Of a stretch of DNA of 64,000 nucleotides, positions 26,599-35,948 are shown in pieces (the stretch's first letter is position 1; each line of letters starts with the position of its first letter). Source of the stretch: Marinobacterium iners (GTDB taxonomy: Bacteria > Pseudomonadota > Gammaproteobacteria > Pseudomonadales > Balneatricaceae); contig NZ_CP022297.1 of assembly GCF_017310015.1 (NCBI RefSeq), positions 1,302,001-1,366,000 of the forward strand, written 5' to 3'. A model generated the notes under the pieces. The model searched no databases, was not told the DNA's origin, and worked only from the letters and a program-made list of their open reading frames with translations. A program made the position numbers and the translations under genes.

Positions 26599-28303
26599 AG
26601 ATCCGATCATACAGACCCATGCAGCCAGGAGCTGGCGGATCTGGCTGGTTGTGTTTTTGCTGGCGCTGATCGTGGCGGGCATCACCTCAAAACTGTTGTC
26701 ACTTTACGGTGATGATCAAGCCTTTCTGCGCAGTCAGGGCGATGCCCGAACGCTGCGAACCATGCTGATCCCGGCACACCGCGGCCTGATTACAGATCGC
26801 AACGGCGAACCGCTTGCGGTGAGCGCGCCGGTCGCAACCATCTGGGCTGACCCGTTGCGAACCGATCTGCAACACGGTGGGCTGACCCGTCTGGCTCAGT
26901 TGCTTGATATGAAGCCGCACGAACTCAAGTCGGTGCTGACGGCAAACCCCGAGCGCCGCTTCCTCTATCTGAAGCGACAGGTAACGCCTGAGCTGGCTGA
27001 GGCGGTTGAAGCGTTGGGTGTCCCAGGTGTTCATGCGGATCGTGAATACAAGCGCTACTACCCGGTAGGGGAGGTGGCAACCCATCTGGTCGGCTTCACC
27101 AATGTGGATGGTGAGGGGCAGGAAGGGCTTGAGCTGGCGTATAACCACAGCCTGAGGGGCGAACCCGGACGCAAGCTGGTGCTCAAGGACCGCGTAGGCC
27201 GTACCATCAAACATATCCGCTCGCTGCAGGATGCTGATGCCGGTAATGACCTGCAGCTGAGCATCGATCTGCGCCTGCAGTACATGGCCTACCGTGAGCT
27301 CAAGGCAGCGGTCGAGTCGCATCGTGCCGATTCCGGTTCTGCCGTGGTGCTGGATGCCCAGACCGGAGAAGTGCTGGCGTTGGTGAATCAGCCATCCTAC
27401 AACCCCAACGATCGGTCGGGACTCAGCACGGATGCGCTGCGCAACCGCGCACTGACCGATCTGTTTGAGCCTGGCTCCACTATCAAGCCACTAACCGTGG
27501 CAGCCGCCATGATGAGCGGTCAGTATACGCGCGAGTCAGTGATCGACACTTCGCCCGGCTACATTCGAGTGGGTGGCGCCAGCATCAAGGATCATCGTAA
27601 CTACGGCAAACTGGATCTTACCGGGATTATCACCAAATCGAGCAACGTGGGTGTGACCAGACTCGCACTCGAAATGCCGCATGATACCGTTCGCAACCTG
27701 CTGCACAATGTGGGCCTTGGCCGAGATACCGGCACAGGCTTTCCCGGTGAACGTACCGGAGTGTTGCCGTTCCTGGCGGAGCGTCAGCGTGTTGAACGTG
27801 CAACCATGTCCTATGGCTATGGTCTTTCCACCACGCTTTTGCAGCTGGCACAGGCGTATGTTCCATTGGCGGCCGACGGCATCATGCGACCGGCAACGCT
27901 GCTGAAACAGACTCAGACACCCGCTGGCACCCGGGTTTTGCCGCCGGGTGTGGGGCCTCAGGTGCTGGATATGCTTGAAACCGTCATAAGTGCAAAAGGT
28001 ACGGGCCGACGGGCAGCGGTTGAAGGCTATCGTGTCGGTGGCAAGACCGGAACGGTTCACAAGGCGAGCGGCGGCGGTTATGCCGAAGACAAGTATGTGT
28101 CGGTGTTTGCAGGGGTTGCACCTCTGACCAATCCGCGTCTGGTTATCGCAGTGATGGTCGACAACCCAAAAGGGCAGGAATATTACGGCGGGTTAGTAGC
28201 GGCACCAATATTCTCGCGTATCGCAGCCGGCTCTCTGCGGCTTCTGAACGTGCCACCAGACAAGTGGCCTGAACCTCCTTCAACTCAGGTGGCGATGCAA
28301 TGA
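26585..28303 (+). CDS. ftsI: Septal peptidoglycan transpeptidase FtsI (PBP3)
   Basis: The 572-residue protein has a short cytoplasmic N terminus, one membrane helix (about 16-36), a pedestal domain (RGLITDRNGEPLAVS) and a transpeptidase domain with catalytic Ser298 in FEPGSTIKPLT, the SSN triad in TKSSNVGVT and GKTGTVHK. It crosslinks septal peptidoglycan together with FtsW. ATG 26585 lies inside the end of ftsL; an earlier frame start at 26534 is not needed. It overlaps murE by four bases. Confidence 0.95.
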   Translation: MSKSEDPIIQTHAARSWRIWLVVFLLALIVAGITSKLLSLYGDDQAFLRSQGDARTLRTMLIPAHRGLITDRNGEPLAVSAPVATIWADPLRTDLQHGGLTRLAQLLDMKPHELKSVLTANPERRFLYLKRQVTPELAEAVEALGVPGVHADREYKRYYPVGEVATHLVGFTNVDGEGQEGLELAYNHSLRGEPGRKLVLKDRVGRTIKHIRSLQDADAGNDLQLSIDLRLQYMAYRELKAAVESHRADSGSAVVLDAQTGEVLALVNQPSYNPNDRSGLSTDALRNRALTDLFEPGSTIKPLTVAAAMMSGQYTRESVIDTSPGYIRVGGASIKDHRNYGKLDLTGIITKSSNVGVTRLALEMPHDTVRNLLHNVGLGRDTGTGFPGERTGVLPFLAERQRVERATMSYGYGLSTTLLQLAQAYVPLAADGIMRPATLLKQTQTPAGTRVLPPGVGPQVLDMLETVISAKGTGRRAAVEGYRVGGKTGTVHKASGGGYAEDKYVSVFAGVAPLTNPRLVIAVMVDNPKGQEYYGGLVAAPIFSRIAAGSLRLLNVPPDKWPEPPSTQVAMQ

Positions 28304-29814
28304 ATCAGTATTCACAATCATTGCTGACATTACTGCCGCAGGCGTATGTAACGCTTGCGGCTTTGCCGTCTGAGCGCAGTGTGAATGTCAGTGGTCTGGC
28401 GCTGGACAGTCGTCGTGTTCAGCCTGGCGACCTGTTTTTTGCTCGAGAGGGTGTCAGTCATCGTGGGGCCGACTTTATCGCGGATGCGGTCAAGCGGGGG
28501 GCCGTTGCGGTGATGGTACAGCGTGGCGTGCTGGACAGTGCCGAGCGCGCCGCGGTTTCGGTTCCGCTGCTGGAAGTCGATGACCTGGATCAGGTGGTGG
28601 GTCAGGTGGCCAGTCGTTTCCATGATCGACCGAGCCAGCATCTGAAGGTGATCGGCATAACCGGTACCAACGGCAAGACTTCCTGCAGCAGCTATTTGGC
28701 ACAGGCACTCGAGTCGTTGGGGCATCGCAGTGCCGTAATCGGCACCCTTGGCAACGGTTTTGTCGATGATTTGCAGCCGGCAACCCATACCACGCCCGAT
28801 CCCATCGCGCTGCAGGCATTGCTGGCCCAATTTCGGCTTCAGGGTGCCGAGTATGTGGTGATGGAGGTGTCCAGCCATGCACTGGACCAGAAACGTGTGT
28901 CCGGGGTGCATTTTACTGCGGCAGCGTTTACCAATCTAACCCGGGACCATCTTGATTATCATGGTGACATGGCGCGCTATGGCGATGCCAAAGCGCGTCT
29001 GTTTGCAGACTATGCGCCGCCGTTGCAGGCAATCAATCTGGATGATGTGTTTGGTCGCACCTTGTTTGATCGTCAGGCCAGCGAATCGTCTTGTGTTCTC
29101 GGTTTCGGCAGCGCCGAACCCGGTGTCGATGTGGCTGCAGGTCAGCTGGAGTTTGATGCCAGCGGCTGCCAGTTTGAGCTTACAACCCCTCAGGGTCATC
29201 AGCGAGTGCATTCGGCCCTGCTGGGCAGCTTTAACGTCAGTAATCTGCTGCTGAATGCAACCCTTCTGCAGCTGCTGGGTTTCAATCTTGAGCAGATCGC
29301 GTCAGCCCTTGGTGCAGTCAGGCCGGTGGCCGGACGTATGGAGTGTTTACCTCAGGCCGAAGGGCAACCGCTGGTCGTTGTTGATTATGCCCATACCCCG
29401 GATGCGCTCGCGCAGGCATTGCAGGCGTTGCGCCTGCACCAGCCTGGCAGTGGGCATCTCTGGTGTGTATTTGGCTGTGGCGGTGATCGTGACCGGGGCA
29501 AGCGGCCTGAAATGGGCGCTGTTGCAGCAAAGCTTGCCGATCGGCTGGTGCTGACCAGTGATAATCCACGCAGTGAACCACCCGAGCAGATCATTCGTGA
29601 GGTTATGGCAGGGGTGCCTGCGACTGCGCGCCTGCATGTGGAGCAGGATCGTGCAGCTGCCATTCGCTGGGCTGTGAGTCATGCCGGTCCCGGCGATCTC
29701 GTACTGATTGCCGGAAAAGGGCATGAAAACTATCAGGAAATAGATGGAACACGCCACCCATTCAGTGATCATGAACACGCCTTGCGTGTATTGAAACAGG
29801 GAGCTGATGTATGA
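28300..29814 (+). CDS. murE: UDP-MurNAc-tripeptide synthetase MurE
   Basis: The 504-residue Mur ligase has the P-loop GITGTNGKTSCSSYL, the central motif MEVSSHALDQKRV and the C-terminal motif TSDNPRSEPPEQII. The DNPR sequence marks the form that adds meso-diaminopimelate to UDP-MurNAc-L-Ala-D-Glu. It overlaps ftsI and murF by four bases each. Confidence 0.95.
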   Translation: MNQYSQSLLTLLPQAYVTLAALPSERSVNVSGLALDSRRVQPGDLFFAREGVSHRGADFIADAVKRGAVAVMVQRGVLDSAERAAVSVPLLEVDDLDQVVGQVASRFHDRPSQHLKVIGITGTNGKTSCSSYLAQALESLGHRSAVIGTLGNGFVDDLQPATHTTPDPIALQALLAQFRLQGAEYVVMEVSSHALDQKRVSGVHFTAAAFTNLTRDHLDYHGDMARYGDAKARLFADYAPPLQAINLDDVFGRTLFDRQASESSCVLGFGSAEPGVDVAAGQLEFDASGCQFELTTPQGHQRVHSALLGSFNVSNLLLNATLLQLLGFNLEQIASALGAVRPVAGRMECLPQAEGQPLVVVDYAHTPDALAQALQALRLHQPGSGHLWCVFGCGGDRDRGKRPEMGAVAAKLADRLVLTSDNPRSEPPEQIIREVMAGVPATARLHVEQDRAAAIRWAVSHAGPGDLVLIAGKGHENYQEIDGTRHPFSDHEHALRVLKQGADV

Positions 29815-31184
29815 TGCGCGCCTTCGAACTGGATGAGCTCAAGCAGGTGCTCGGAGCGCATCTTCAAGGAGAGAACAGGACCGTCGCAAGGGTTGTCACG
29901 GATAGCCGGCAGTTGCAGTCGGGTGATCTGTTTGTGGCATTGAAGGGCCCTAATTTTGATGGTCACGATTTTGTCGGTGCTGCCGAGTTGAAGGGGGCTG
30001 AGGCCGTGGTTGTGAGTCAGTTGATGAACACAACCCTGCCTCAGTTGGTTGTCACCGACACCCTAAAGGCATTGGGGCAGCTGGGCGGATACAACCGCTC
30101 GCTGTTCCGTGCACCCGTGTTTGCCGTCACAGGAAGTGGCGGCAAAACCACGGTGAAAGAGATGCTGGCACGGCTATTGGCCACCAGCGGCAAGGTATTG
30201 GCAACCCGGGGTAACCTGAATAACGAAATCGGCGCCCCGCTGACGCTGCTGGAGCTGTCACCCGAGCATGAGGCCGCCGTGATCGAACTGGGCGCCAGTG
30301 CACAGGGCGAAATTGCTCGCACCACAGCCATGACCCGCCCTGATGTGGCGATACTCAATAATGCGATGGGTGCCCATCTGGAAGGCTTTGGCGGCCTTGA
30401 GGGTGTGGTGCGTGCCAAGGGCGAAATTTTTGAAGGGCTGCCCGAAGGTGGCGTGGGGGTTGTCAATCTGGACTCGCCCCATGCCTCGGCCTGGATTGAG
30501 CGCCTGCAGCGGCTAAAACGTCGCATGATCAGCTTTGGCGTCGAAAATGGCGCTGCCGATGTCAGTGCCTCAAAGCTGGAGATGAATGCGGATGGCAGCT
30601 GGCGTTTTGTGCTGGATGACGGTACAGAACAGCTGCCGGTATCGTTGAAGTTGCTTGGGCGCCACAACGTGGCCAATGCAACGGCGGCGGCGGCGGCATG
30701 GGTGGCGGCAGGGCGACCGTTGTCAAAAATTGCCGGTGTACTGGATCAGTGCCGGTCGGTGGCGGGGCGTCTCAGTCCACATCGCCTTGACAGCGGCGCG
30801 TTGGTGATTGATGACAGCTACAACGCCAATGCCGATGCGGTAAAGGCAGCCATCGATCTGCTGGCCCAGCTGCCAGGGCATCGTGTGCTGGTACTGGGTG
30901 ACATGGCAGAGCTGGGCGAGCAATCGAAACAGCTGCATGCCGAAGTGGGTCGCTATGCAGCCGAGCGTGATATTGATCAGCTGCTGGTAACCGGCCCTGC
31001 CATGCGTGCAGCGGCCAATGCCTATGCGGCGATCCGGCAGGGAGCCGAGCATTTTGCGACACAAACACAACTGATAACACATATTCAGGCACTGCCGCAG
31101 GAACAGCTGACCCTTCTGGTCAAGGGCTCGCGCAGTGCCGCAATGGACAGGGTAGTTGCGGCCTTGTTGAAAGGGGATAACTGA
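29811..31184 (+). CDS. murF: UDP-MurNAc-pentapeptide synthetase MurF
   Basis: The 457-residue ligase has the P-loop VTGSGGKTTVKEML, the motif NLNNEIGAPLTLL, and DDSYNANADAVKAAI near the C-terminal domain. It adds D-Ala-D-Ala to the tripeptide precursor. Two consecutive ATGs (29811, 29814) can start it; the first overlaps the murE stop as ATGA. mraY follows after 4 bases. Confidence 0.95.
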   Translation: MMRAFELDELKQVLGAHLQGENRTVARVVTDSRQLQSGDLFVALKGPNFDGHDFVGAAELKGAEAVVVSQLMNTTLPQLVVTDTLKALGQLGGYNRSLFRAPVFAVTGSGGKTTVKEMLARLLATSGKVLATRGNLNNEIGAPLTLLELSPEHEAAVIELGASAQGEIARTTAMTRPDVAILNNAMGAHLEGFGGLEGVVRAKGEIFEGLPEGGVGVVNLDSPHASAWIERLQRLKRRMISFGVENGAADVSASKLEMNADGSWRFVLDDGTEQLPVSLKLLGRHNVANATAAAAAWVAAGRPLSKIAGVLDQCRSVAGRLSPHRLDSGALVIDDSYNANADAVKAAIDLLAQLPGHRVLVLGDMAELGEQSKQLHAEVGRYAAERDIDQLLVTGPAMRAAANAYAAIRQGAEHFATQTQLITHIQALPQEQLTLLVKGSRSAAMDRVVAALLKGDN

Positions 31185-31188
31185 AACC

Positions 31189-32271
31189 ATGCTTTTGTTG
31201 CTCGCTGAATACCTGTCACAGTTTTATACCGGCTTCGGGGTGTTCCGCTACATCACCCTGCGCGGCATCATGGGAATCCTGACCGCTCTGGGCCTGTCGC
31301 TCTTTCTGGGTCCCTGGTTGATTACGCGCCTTAAGGAAAAACAGATCGGTCAGGCGATCCGTTCTGACGGCCCCCAATCACATCTGAGCAAAGCGGGAAC
31401 GCCTACCATGGGGGGGGCTCTGATTCTGCTCTCCATCGCCATCAGTACGTTGCTGTGGAGCGATCTGACCAGCCGCTATGTCTGGGTGACGTTGATTGTA
31501 ACGCTGATCTTCGGTGCCGTCGGCTGGGTGGATGACTGGCGCAAGGTGATCGAGAAGAACCCACGCGGTTTACCTGCACGCTGGAAGTATTTTTGGCAGT
31601 CGATTGGCGGGCTGGGTGCCGCCGTAGTGCTGTACATGACGGCGCAGTCACCGGTGGAAACCCAGCTGATTTTGCCGTTTTTCAAGGATGTCGCCATTGA
31701 TATGGGGATTTTCTTCATTGTCTTCACCTACTTCGTCATTGTGGGCAGTTCCAATGCGGTTAACCTGACCGATGGCCTTGATGGCCTGGCGATCATGCCG
31801 ACGGTGATGGTGGCGGCGGCGCTGGCCGTATTTGCCTATCTGAGTGGTCACGTTCAGTTTGCCAACTATCTGCACATTCCATACGTGGCTGGCTCCGGTG
31901 AGTTGATCATCTTTTGTGGTGCCATTGTTGGGGCCGGTCTGGGATTTCTTTGGTTCAACACCTACCCGGCTCAGGTGTTCATGGGTGACGTAGGTGCCCT
32001 GTCACTGGGTGCGGCTCTGGGAGTGATTGCCGTCATCGTGCGGCAGGAGCTGGTACTGGTGATCATGGGCGGGGTGTTCGTGATGGAAACCATCTCCGTG
32101 ATTCTGCAGGTAGCTTCATTCAAGCTGACCGGGCGGCGTATTTTTCGCATGGCGCCGATCCATCACCATTTTGAATTAAAAGGCTGGCCGGAACCGCGGG
32201 TCATCGTGCGTTTCTGGATCATCACTGTGGTGCTGGTGTTGATTGGTCTGGCGACATTGAAGATTCGTTAA
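31189..32271 (+). CDS. mraY: Phospho-MurNAc-pentapeptide transferase MraY
   Basis: The 360-residue protein, the same length as E. coli MraY, has about ten membrane helices and the family motifs SKAGTPTMGGALIL, NAVNLTDGLDGLA and PIHHHFELKGW. It transfers phospho-MurNAc-pentapeptide to undecaprenyl phosphate, forming lipid I at the inner membrane. It starts four bases after murF. Confidence 0.96.
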   Translation: MLLLLAEYLSQFYTGFGVFRYITLRGIMGILTALGLSLFLGPWLITRLKEKQIGQAIRSDGPQSHLSKAGTPTMGGALILLSIAISTLLWSDLTSRYVWVTLIVTLIFGAVGWVDDWRKVIEKNPRGLPARWKYFWQSIGGLGAAVVLYMTAQSPVETQLILPFFKDVAIDMGIFFIVFTYFVIVGSSNAVNLTDGLDGLAIMPTVMVAAALAVFAYLSGHVQFANYLHIPYVAGSGELIIFCGAIVGAGLGFLWFNTYPAQVFMGDVGALSLGAALGVIAVIVRQELVLVIMGGVFVMETISVILQVASFKLTGRRIFRMAPIHHHFELKGWPEPRVIVRFWIITVVLVLIGLATLKIR

Positions 32272-32296
32272 CGATAGTTTCGAGCAGGAGAGCAGG

Positions 32297-33646
32297 GTGA
32301 GTCTGATTACGACTGACAAGCAGCGCATCATCATCGGTCTGGGCCAGACCGGGCTGTCCTGTGCGCGCTACCTGCAACGGCGAGGGCTTCGTTTTGCGGT
32401 CTGCGACACCCGCGAGGCTCCGGCTGGGGTTGATGCCTTTCGTGCTGAGTTTCCGTCTGTAGAGCTTCGTCTTGGTGAGCTTGATGCCGACTGGCTTGGT
32501 CGGGCTGGCGAGCTGATCATCAGCCCGGGCGTGGACAAACGGCATCCGGTTATCGCTTCTGTCGTGGCGGCTGGTGTGCCGCTGCTGGGTGATATCGACC
32601 TGTTCTGCCGTGAAGCCAAGGCTCCCATCGTGGCCATTACCGGCTCCAATGCCAAAAGTACCGTGACCACACTGGTAGGTGAGATGGCTGCAGCAGCCGG
32701 TATCAAGGTGGGTGTGGGGGGGAATATCGGTACTCCGGCACTGGATTTGCTGCAGGACCCCGCTGAGCTGTATGTGCTTGAGCTGTCCAGTTTTCAGCTG
32801 GAAACCACGCATGAACTGCGCGCAGCCGCAGCGACCGTTCTGAATGTCAGCCCTGATCATCTCGATCGTTACAACGGCATGCAAGACTATACCCTGACCA
32901 AGCAGCGAATCTACCGTGGCGCCGCTGTCGTGGTTGCCAATCGTGAGGACCCGCTGACTCAGCCCCTGTTGGCCCAGGGGATGCAGTTGCGCAGCTTTGG
33001 TCTTAATCGACCGGATCTCAAGGATTATGGCTTGCTGGATCATGAGGGTGAAACCTGGCTCGCCTGTGGGCTTGAACCACTGTTGCCAGCTTCGGCATTG
33101 AAAATTCGCGGCAGCCACAATCTGGCCAATGGTCTGGCGGCGTTGGCCTTGGCGGATGCGGTCAATATTCCACGTGACGCGTCGCTCAGGGCACTGCAGG
33201 AGTTTGCGGGCCTTGCTCATCGTTGCCAGTGGGTCGCGGACGTTGCGGGTGTAAGCTATTACAACGACTCCAAGGGTACCAATGTCGGTGCTACGCTGGC
33301 GGCACTGGAGGGGTTGGGGGCTACGCTGGAAGGTGATGCTCGTCTGATTCTGATTGCAGGTGGTGTTGGCAAGGACCAGTCTTTTGTGTCACTGGCCGCA
33401 CCGCTGCGTCGCTACAGTCGTGATCTGGTACTGATCGGTCGAGATGCCAGTCAGATCGCGGCAGAGGTTGAAGGGCCTCGGCATCATTTTGCCGGCAGCA
33501 TGGCGGAAGCGGTGCAGTGTGCAGCGGAGCTTGCCCGTCCGGGTGATGTGGTACTGCTGTCGCCAGCCTGTGCCAGCTTCGACATGTTTTCGGGTTACAG
33601 CGAGCGTGGGCAGATGTTCATTCAGGCGGTGGAGGGGCTGTCATGA
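32297..33646 (+). CDS. murD: UDP-MurNAc-L-Ala:D-Glu ligase MurD
   Basis: The 449-residue ligase begins with an N-terminal nucleotide-binding fold (IIIGLGQTGLSCARYL) and has the P-loop ITGSNAKSTVTTLV, NVSPDHLDRY and YYNDSKGTNVGATLAAL. It adds D-glutamate to UDP-MurNAc-L-Ala. It starts with GTG after AGGAGAG, 25 bases from mraY, and overlaps ftsW by four bases. Confidence 0.95.
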   Translation: MSLITTDKQRIIIGLGQTGLSCARYLQRRGLRFAVCDTREAPAGVDAFRAEFPSVELRLGELDADWLGRAGELIISPGVDKRHPVIASVVAAGVPLLGDIDLFCREAKAPIVAITGSNAKSTVTTLVGEMAAAAGIKVGVGGNIGTPALDLLQDPAELYVLELSSFQLETTHELRAAAATVLNVSPDHLDRYNGMQDYTLTKQRIYRGAAVVVANREDPLTQPLLAQGMQLRSFGLNRPDLKDYGLLDHEGETWLACGLEPLLPASALKIRGSHNLANGLAALALADAVNIPRDASLRALQEFAGLAHRCQWVADVAGVSYYNDSKGTNVGATLAALEGLGATLEGDARLILIAGGVGKDQSFVSLAAPLRRYSRDLVLIGRDASQIAAEVEGPRHHFAGSMAEAVQCAAELARPGDVVLLSPACASFDMFSGYSERGQMFIQAVEGLS

Positions 33647-34869
33647 GACTGGCGCTGCCATCCATTCAGATCCCCGCCAGGCTGCAAGTGCCAGCTGGAG
33701 TGGCGCCGTTGGACCCCTTGCTGTTGGTAAGCACACTTGCCTTGATGCTGACCGGGCTGGTGATGATTACGTCCGCGTCCATGGATGTGGCGGCGCGCGA
33801 TTTTGGTTCACCGGGTCATTTCATCCTGCGCCATGGCGGGTTTCTGCTGGTTGCATTGGTGAGTGGCACCCTGGCGCTGATGGTGCCGGTCAGAGCCTGG
33901 GAAAAATACAGTGGTGTGCTGCTGCTGATCGGTCTCGCGTTTCTAATACTGGTGTTGATTCCCGGTATTGGTCGTGAAGTGAATGGTTCGCGGCGCTGGA
34001 TCGGCGTGGGGCCTATCAATATTCAGGCCTCCGAAATCGCCAAGGCGTGCATGGTGATTTTCATCAGCGGTTACCTTGTCAGGCGTTTGGCGGAAGTCCG
34101 CAGCGGCTGGTGGGGCGTGGTCAAGCCGGCCATTCCGATGGGTTTTTACGGTGTGGCCCTGCTTATGGAGCCAGACTACGGTGCACTGGTTGTACTCGTC
34201 GGCACCGTAGCCGGCATGGTGTTTCTGGGCGGCATGCGGTTCATGCAACTGCTGGTGGTTGTAGTGTCAGCCGGCCTGCTGGTTGGATTGCTGGCCTTTG
34301 CTCAGCCCTACCGGCTTGAGCGCCTGAAAAGTTTTACCGACCCCTGGGCTGACCCTTATGGCAGCGGCTATCAGCTGTCGCAGGCGCAGATCGCCTTTGG
34401 ACGGGGCGACTGGTTTGGTACCGGGTTGGGCAACAGTGTGCAGAAGCTGTTTTACCTGCCCGAGGCGCATACTGACTTTGTCTACTCGGTACTGGCGGAA
34501 GAGTTGGGGTTGCTGGGGGCACTGATTGTAGTGGCGCTTTATGTGTTGCTGGTGGCCAGGATTTTTATCATTGGTCGTCGTGCTGAAAAAATGCAGCAGT
34601 TCTTCAGGGCTTATATGGTGTATGGCTTCGGTTTCATCATTGCCGGTCAGGCGCTGATCAATATCGGCGTTAACGTGGGAGCCCTGCCCACCAAGGGGCT
34701 GACGCTTCCATTGCTCAGTTACGGTGGGTCCAGTTTGCTGGTTTGTGCCGGGATGATCGCGATCGTGCTGCGCGTTGATTACGAACTCAAGTGTCAGCAG
34801 CTGAAGAAGGTACCACGCGAATTGCCACTGGTACGGCGAATACTGAAACTGGAGGAGCGACCAGCATGA
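33643..34869 (+). CDS. ftsW: Septal peptidoglycan polymerase FtsW
   Basis: The 408-residue SEDS-family protein has about ten membrane helices and the conserved segments DYGALVVL, FAQPYRLERLKSF, GLGNSVQKLFYLPEAHTDF and PTKGLTLPLLSYGGSS. It polymerises septal glycan together with FtsI. Both ends overlap neighbours by four bases (murD, murG). Confidence 0.95.
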   Translation: MRLALPSIQIPARLQVPAGVAPLDPLLLVSTLALMLTGLVMITSASMDVAARDFGSPGHFILRHGGFLLVALVSGTLALMVPVRAWEKYSGVLLLIGLAFLILVLIPGIGREVNGSRRWIGVGPINIQASEIAKACMVIFISGYLVRRLAEVRSGWWGVVKPAIPMGFYGVALLMEPDYGALVVLVGTVAGMVFLGGMRFMQLLVVVVSAGLLVGLLAFAQPYRLERLKSFTDPWADPYGSGYQLSQAQIAFGRGDWFGTGLGNSVQKLFYLPEAHTDFVYSVLAEELGLLGALIVVALYVLLVARIFIIGRRAEKMQQFFRAYMVYGFGFIIAGQALINIGVNVGALPTKGLTLPLLSYGGSSLLVCAGMIAIVLRVDYELKCQQLKKVPRELPLVRRILKLEERPA

Positions 34870-35948
34870 GTGACACCTCACGCAAGGTATTGATCATGGC
34901 AGGTGGTACCGGAGGTCACGTATTTCCGGCGCTGGCAACGGCCGATATTCTGCGTCAGCGAGGTGTTGTGGTCGAATGGCTGGGCAGTCAGGTTGGTATC
35001 GAGAACGAAATTGTGCCCAAATCCGGCATCCCGCTGTACAGAATTTCAGTAACGGGGCTGCGTGGCAAGGGGCGGTTAAGCCTGCTTCTGGCACCCTTCC
35101 GTCTTGCCCGTGCGCTTGGGCAGGCGCTGGGCGTGTTACACCGCGCCAAGCCGGATGTCGTGCTGGGTATGGGCGGTTTTGCTTCAGGCCCGGGTGGTCT
35201 GGCGGCATGGCTGTTACGCGTTCCGGTTGTGGTGCATGAGCAGAATGCGATTCCGGGCATGACCAACCGCACACTGGCACGTTTGGCGAGCAAAGTATTG
35301 CAGGCCTTTCCGCAGGCTTTTGCCGGGCGCGGGGATGCGATCACGACCGGCAATCCGGTACGCGGACCAATTCTTGAGCTGGCGCCGCCGGTCGAACGCT
35401 TTGCCGGCCGTGAAGGTCCGTTGCGTCTGCTGGTAGTGGGAGGCAGTCTGGGCGCGCTGGCGATCAATGAGATGTTGCCCAAGGCTTTGGCGCTGCTGCC
35501 ACAGGAACAGCGCCCGGAAGTCTGGCATCAAACCGGCAAGCGTCACCTGGACTCAACCACGGCGGCTTATGCCGAAGCGGGCGTCACGGCCAGTGTCGTG
35601 CCGTTTATTGATCGGATGGACAAGGCTTACGGTTGGGCAGATCTAGTGCTGTGTCGCTCCGGAGCGCTCACGGTGAGTGAAATTGAAATTGCTGGTCTGG
35701 GTGCCATTTTTGTGCCTTTCCCCCATGCAGTGGATGACCACCAGACCGCTAATGCGCGGCATCTGGAACAGACCGGTGCTGCGCGAGTGGTGCAGCAGTC
35801 TGAGTTGAACCCGGAGCGGTTGGCCGCTCTGCTGAGCGAACTTGGCAGTCGAGAACAATTATTGCAGATGGCCGAGCGGGCGCGTGAGCAGGCCCGTCCC
35901 GAGGCAAGCACGACAGTGGCAGAAATCTGTCTGGAGGTTATGAAGTGA
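34866..35948 (+). CDS. murG: Lipid II synthase MurG
   Basis: The 360-residue GT-B glycosyltransferase shows MAGGTGGHVFPALA near its N terminus, VLGMGGFASGPGGLAA, HEQNAIPGMTN and CRSGALTVSEI. It adds GlcNAc from UDP-GlcNAc to lipid I on the inner face of the membrane. ATG 34866 overlaps the ftsW stop; an earlier in-frame start at 34791 lies inside ftsW and is not used. It overlaps murC by four bases. Confidence 0.95.
   Translation: MSDTSRKVLIMAGGTGGHVFPALATADILRQRGVVVEWLGSQVGIENEIVPKSGIPLYRISVTGLRGKGRLSLLLAPFRLARALGQALGVLHRAKPDVVLGMGGFASGPGGLAAWLLRVPVVVHEQNAIPGMTNRTLARLASKVLQAFPQAFAGRGDAITTGNPVRGPILELAPPVERFAGREGPLRLLVVGGSLGALAINEMLPKALALLPQEQRPEVWHQTGKRHLDSTTAAYAEAGVTASVVPFIDRMDKAYGWADLVLCRSGALTVSEIEIAGLGAIFVPFPHAVDDHQTANARHLEQTGAARVVQQSELNPERLAALLSELGSREQLLQMAERAREQARPEASTTVAEICLEVMK

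Noticed and set aside
32222..33220. A 332-residue open frame on the minus strand across murD
   Set aside because: It lies fully opposite mraY/murD with no ribosome binding site or recognisable domain.
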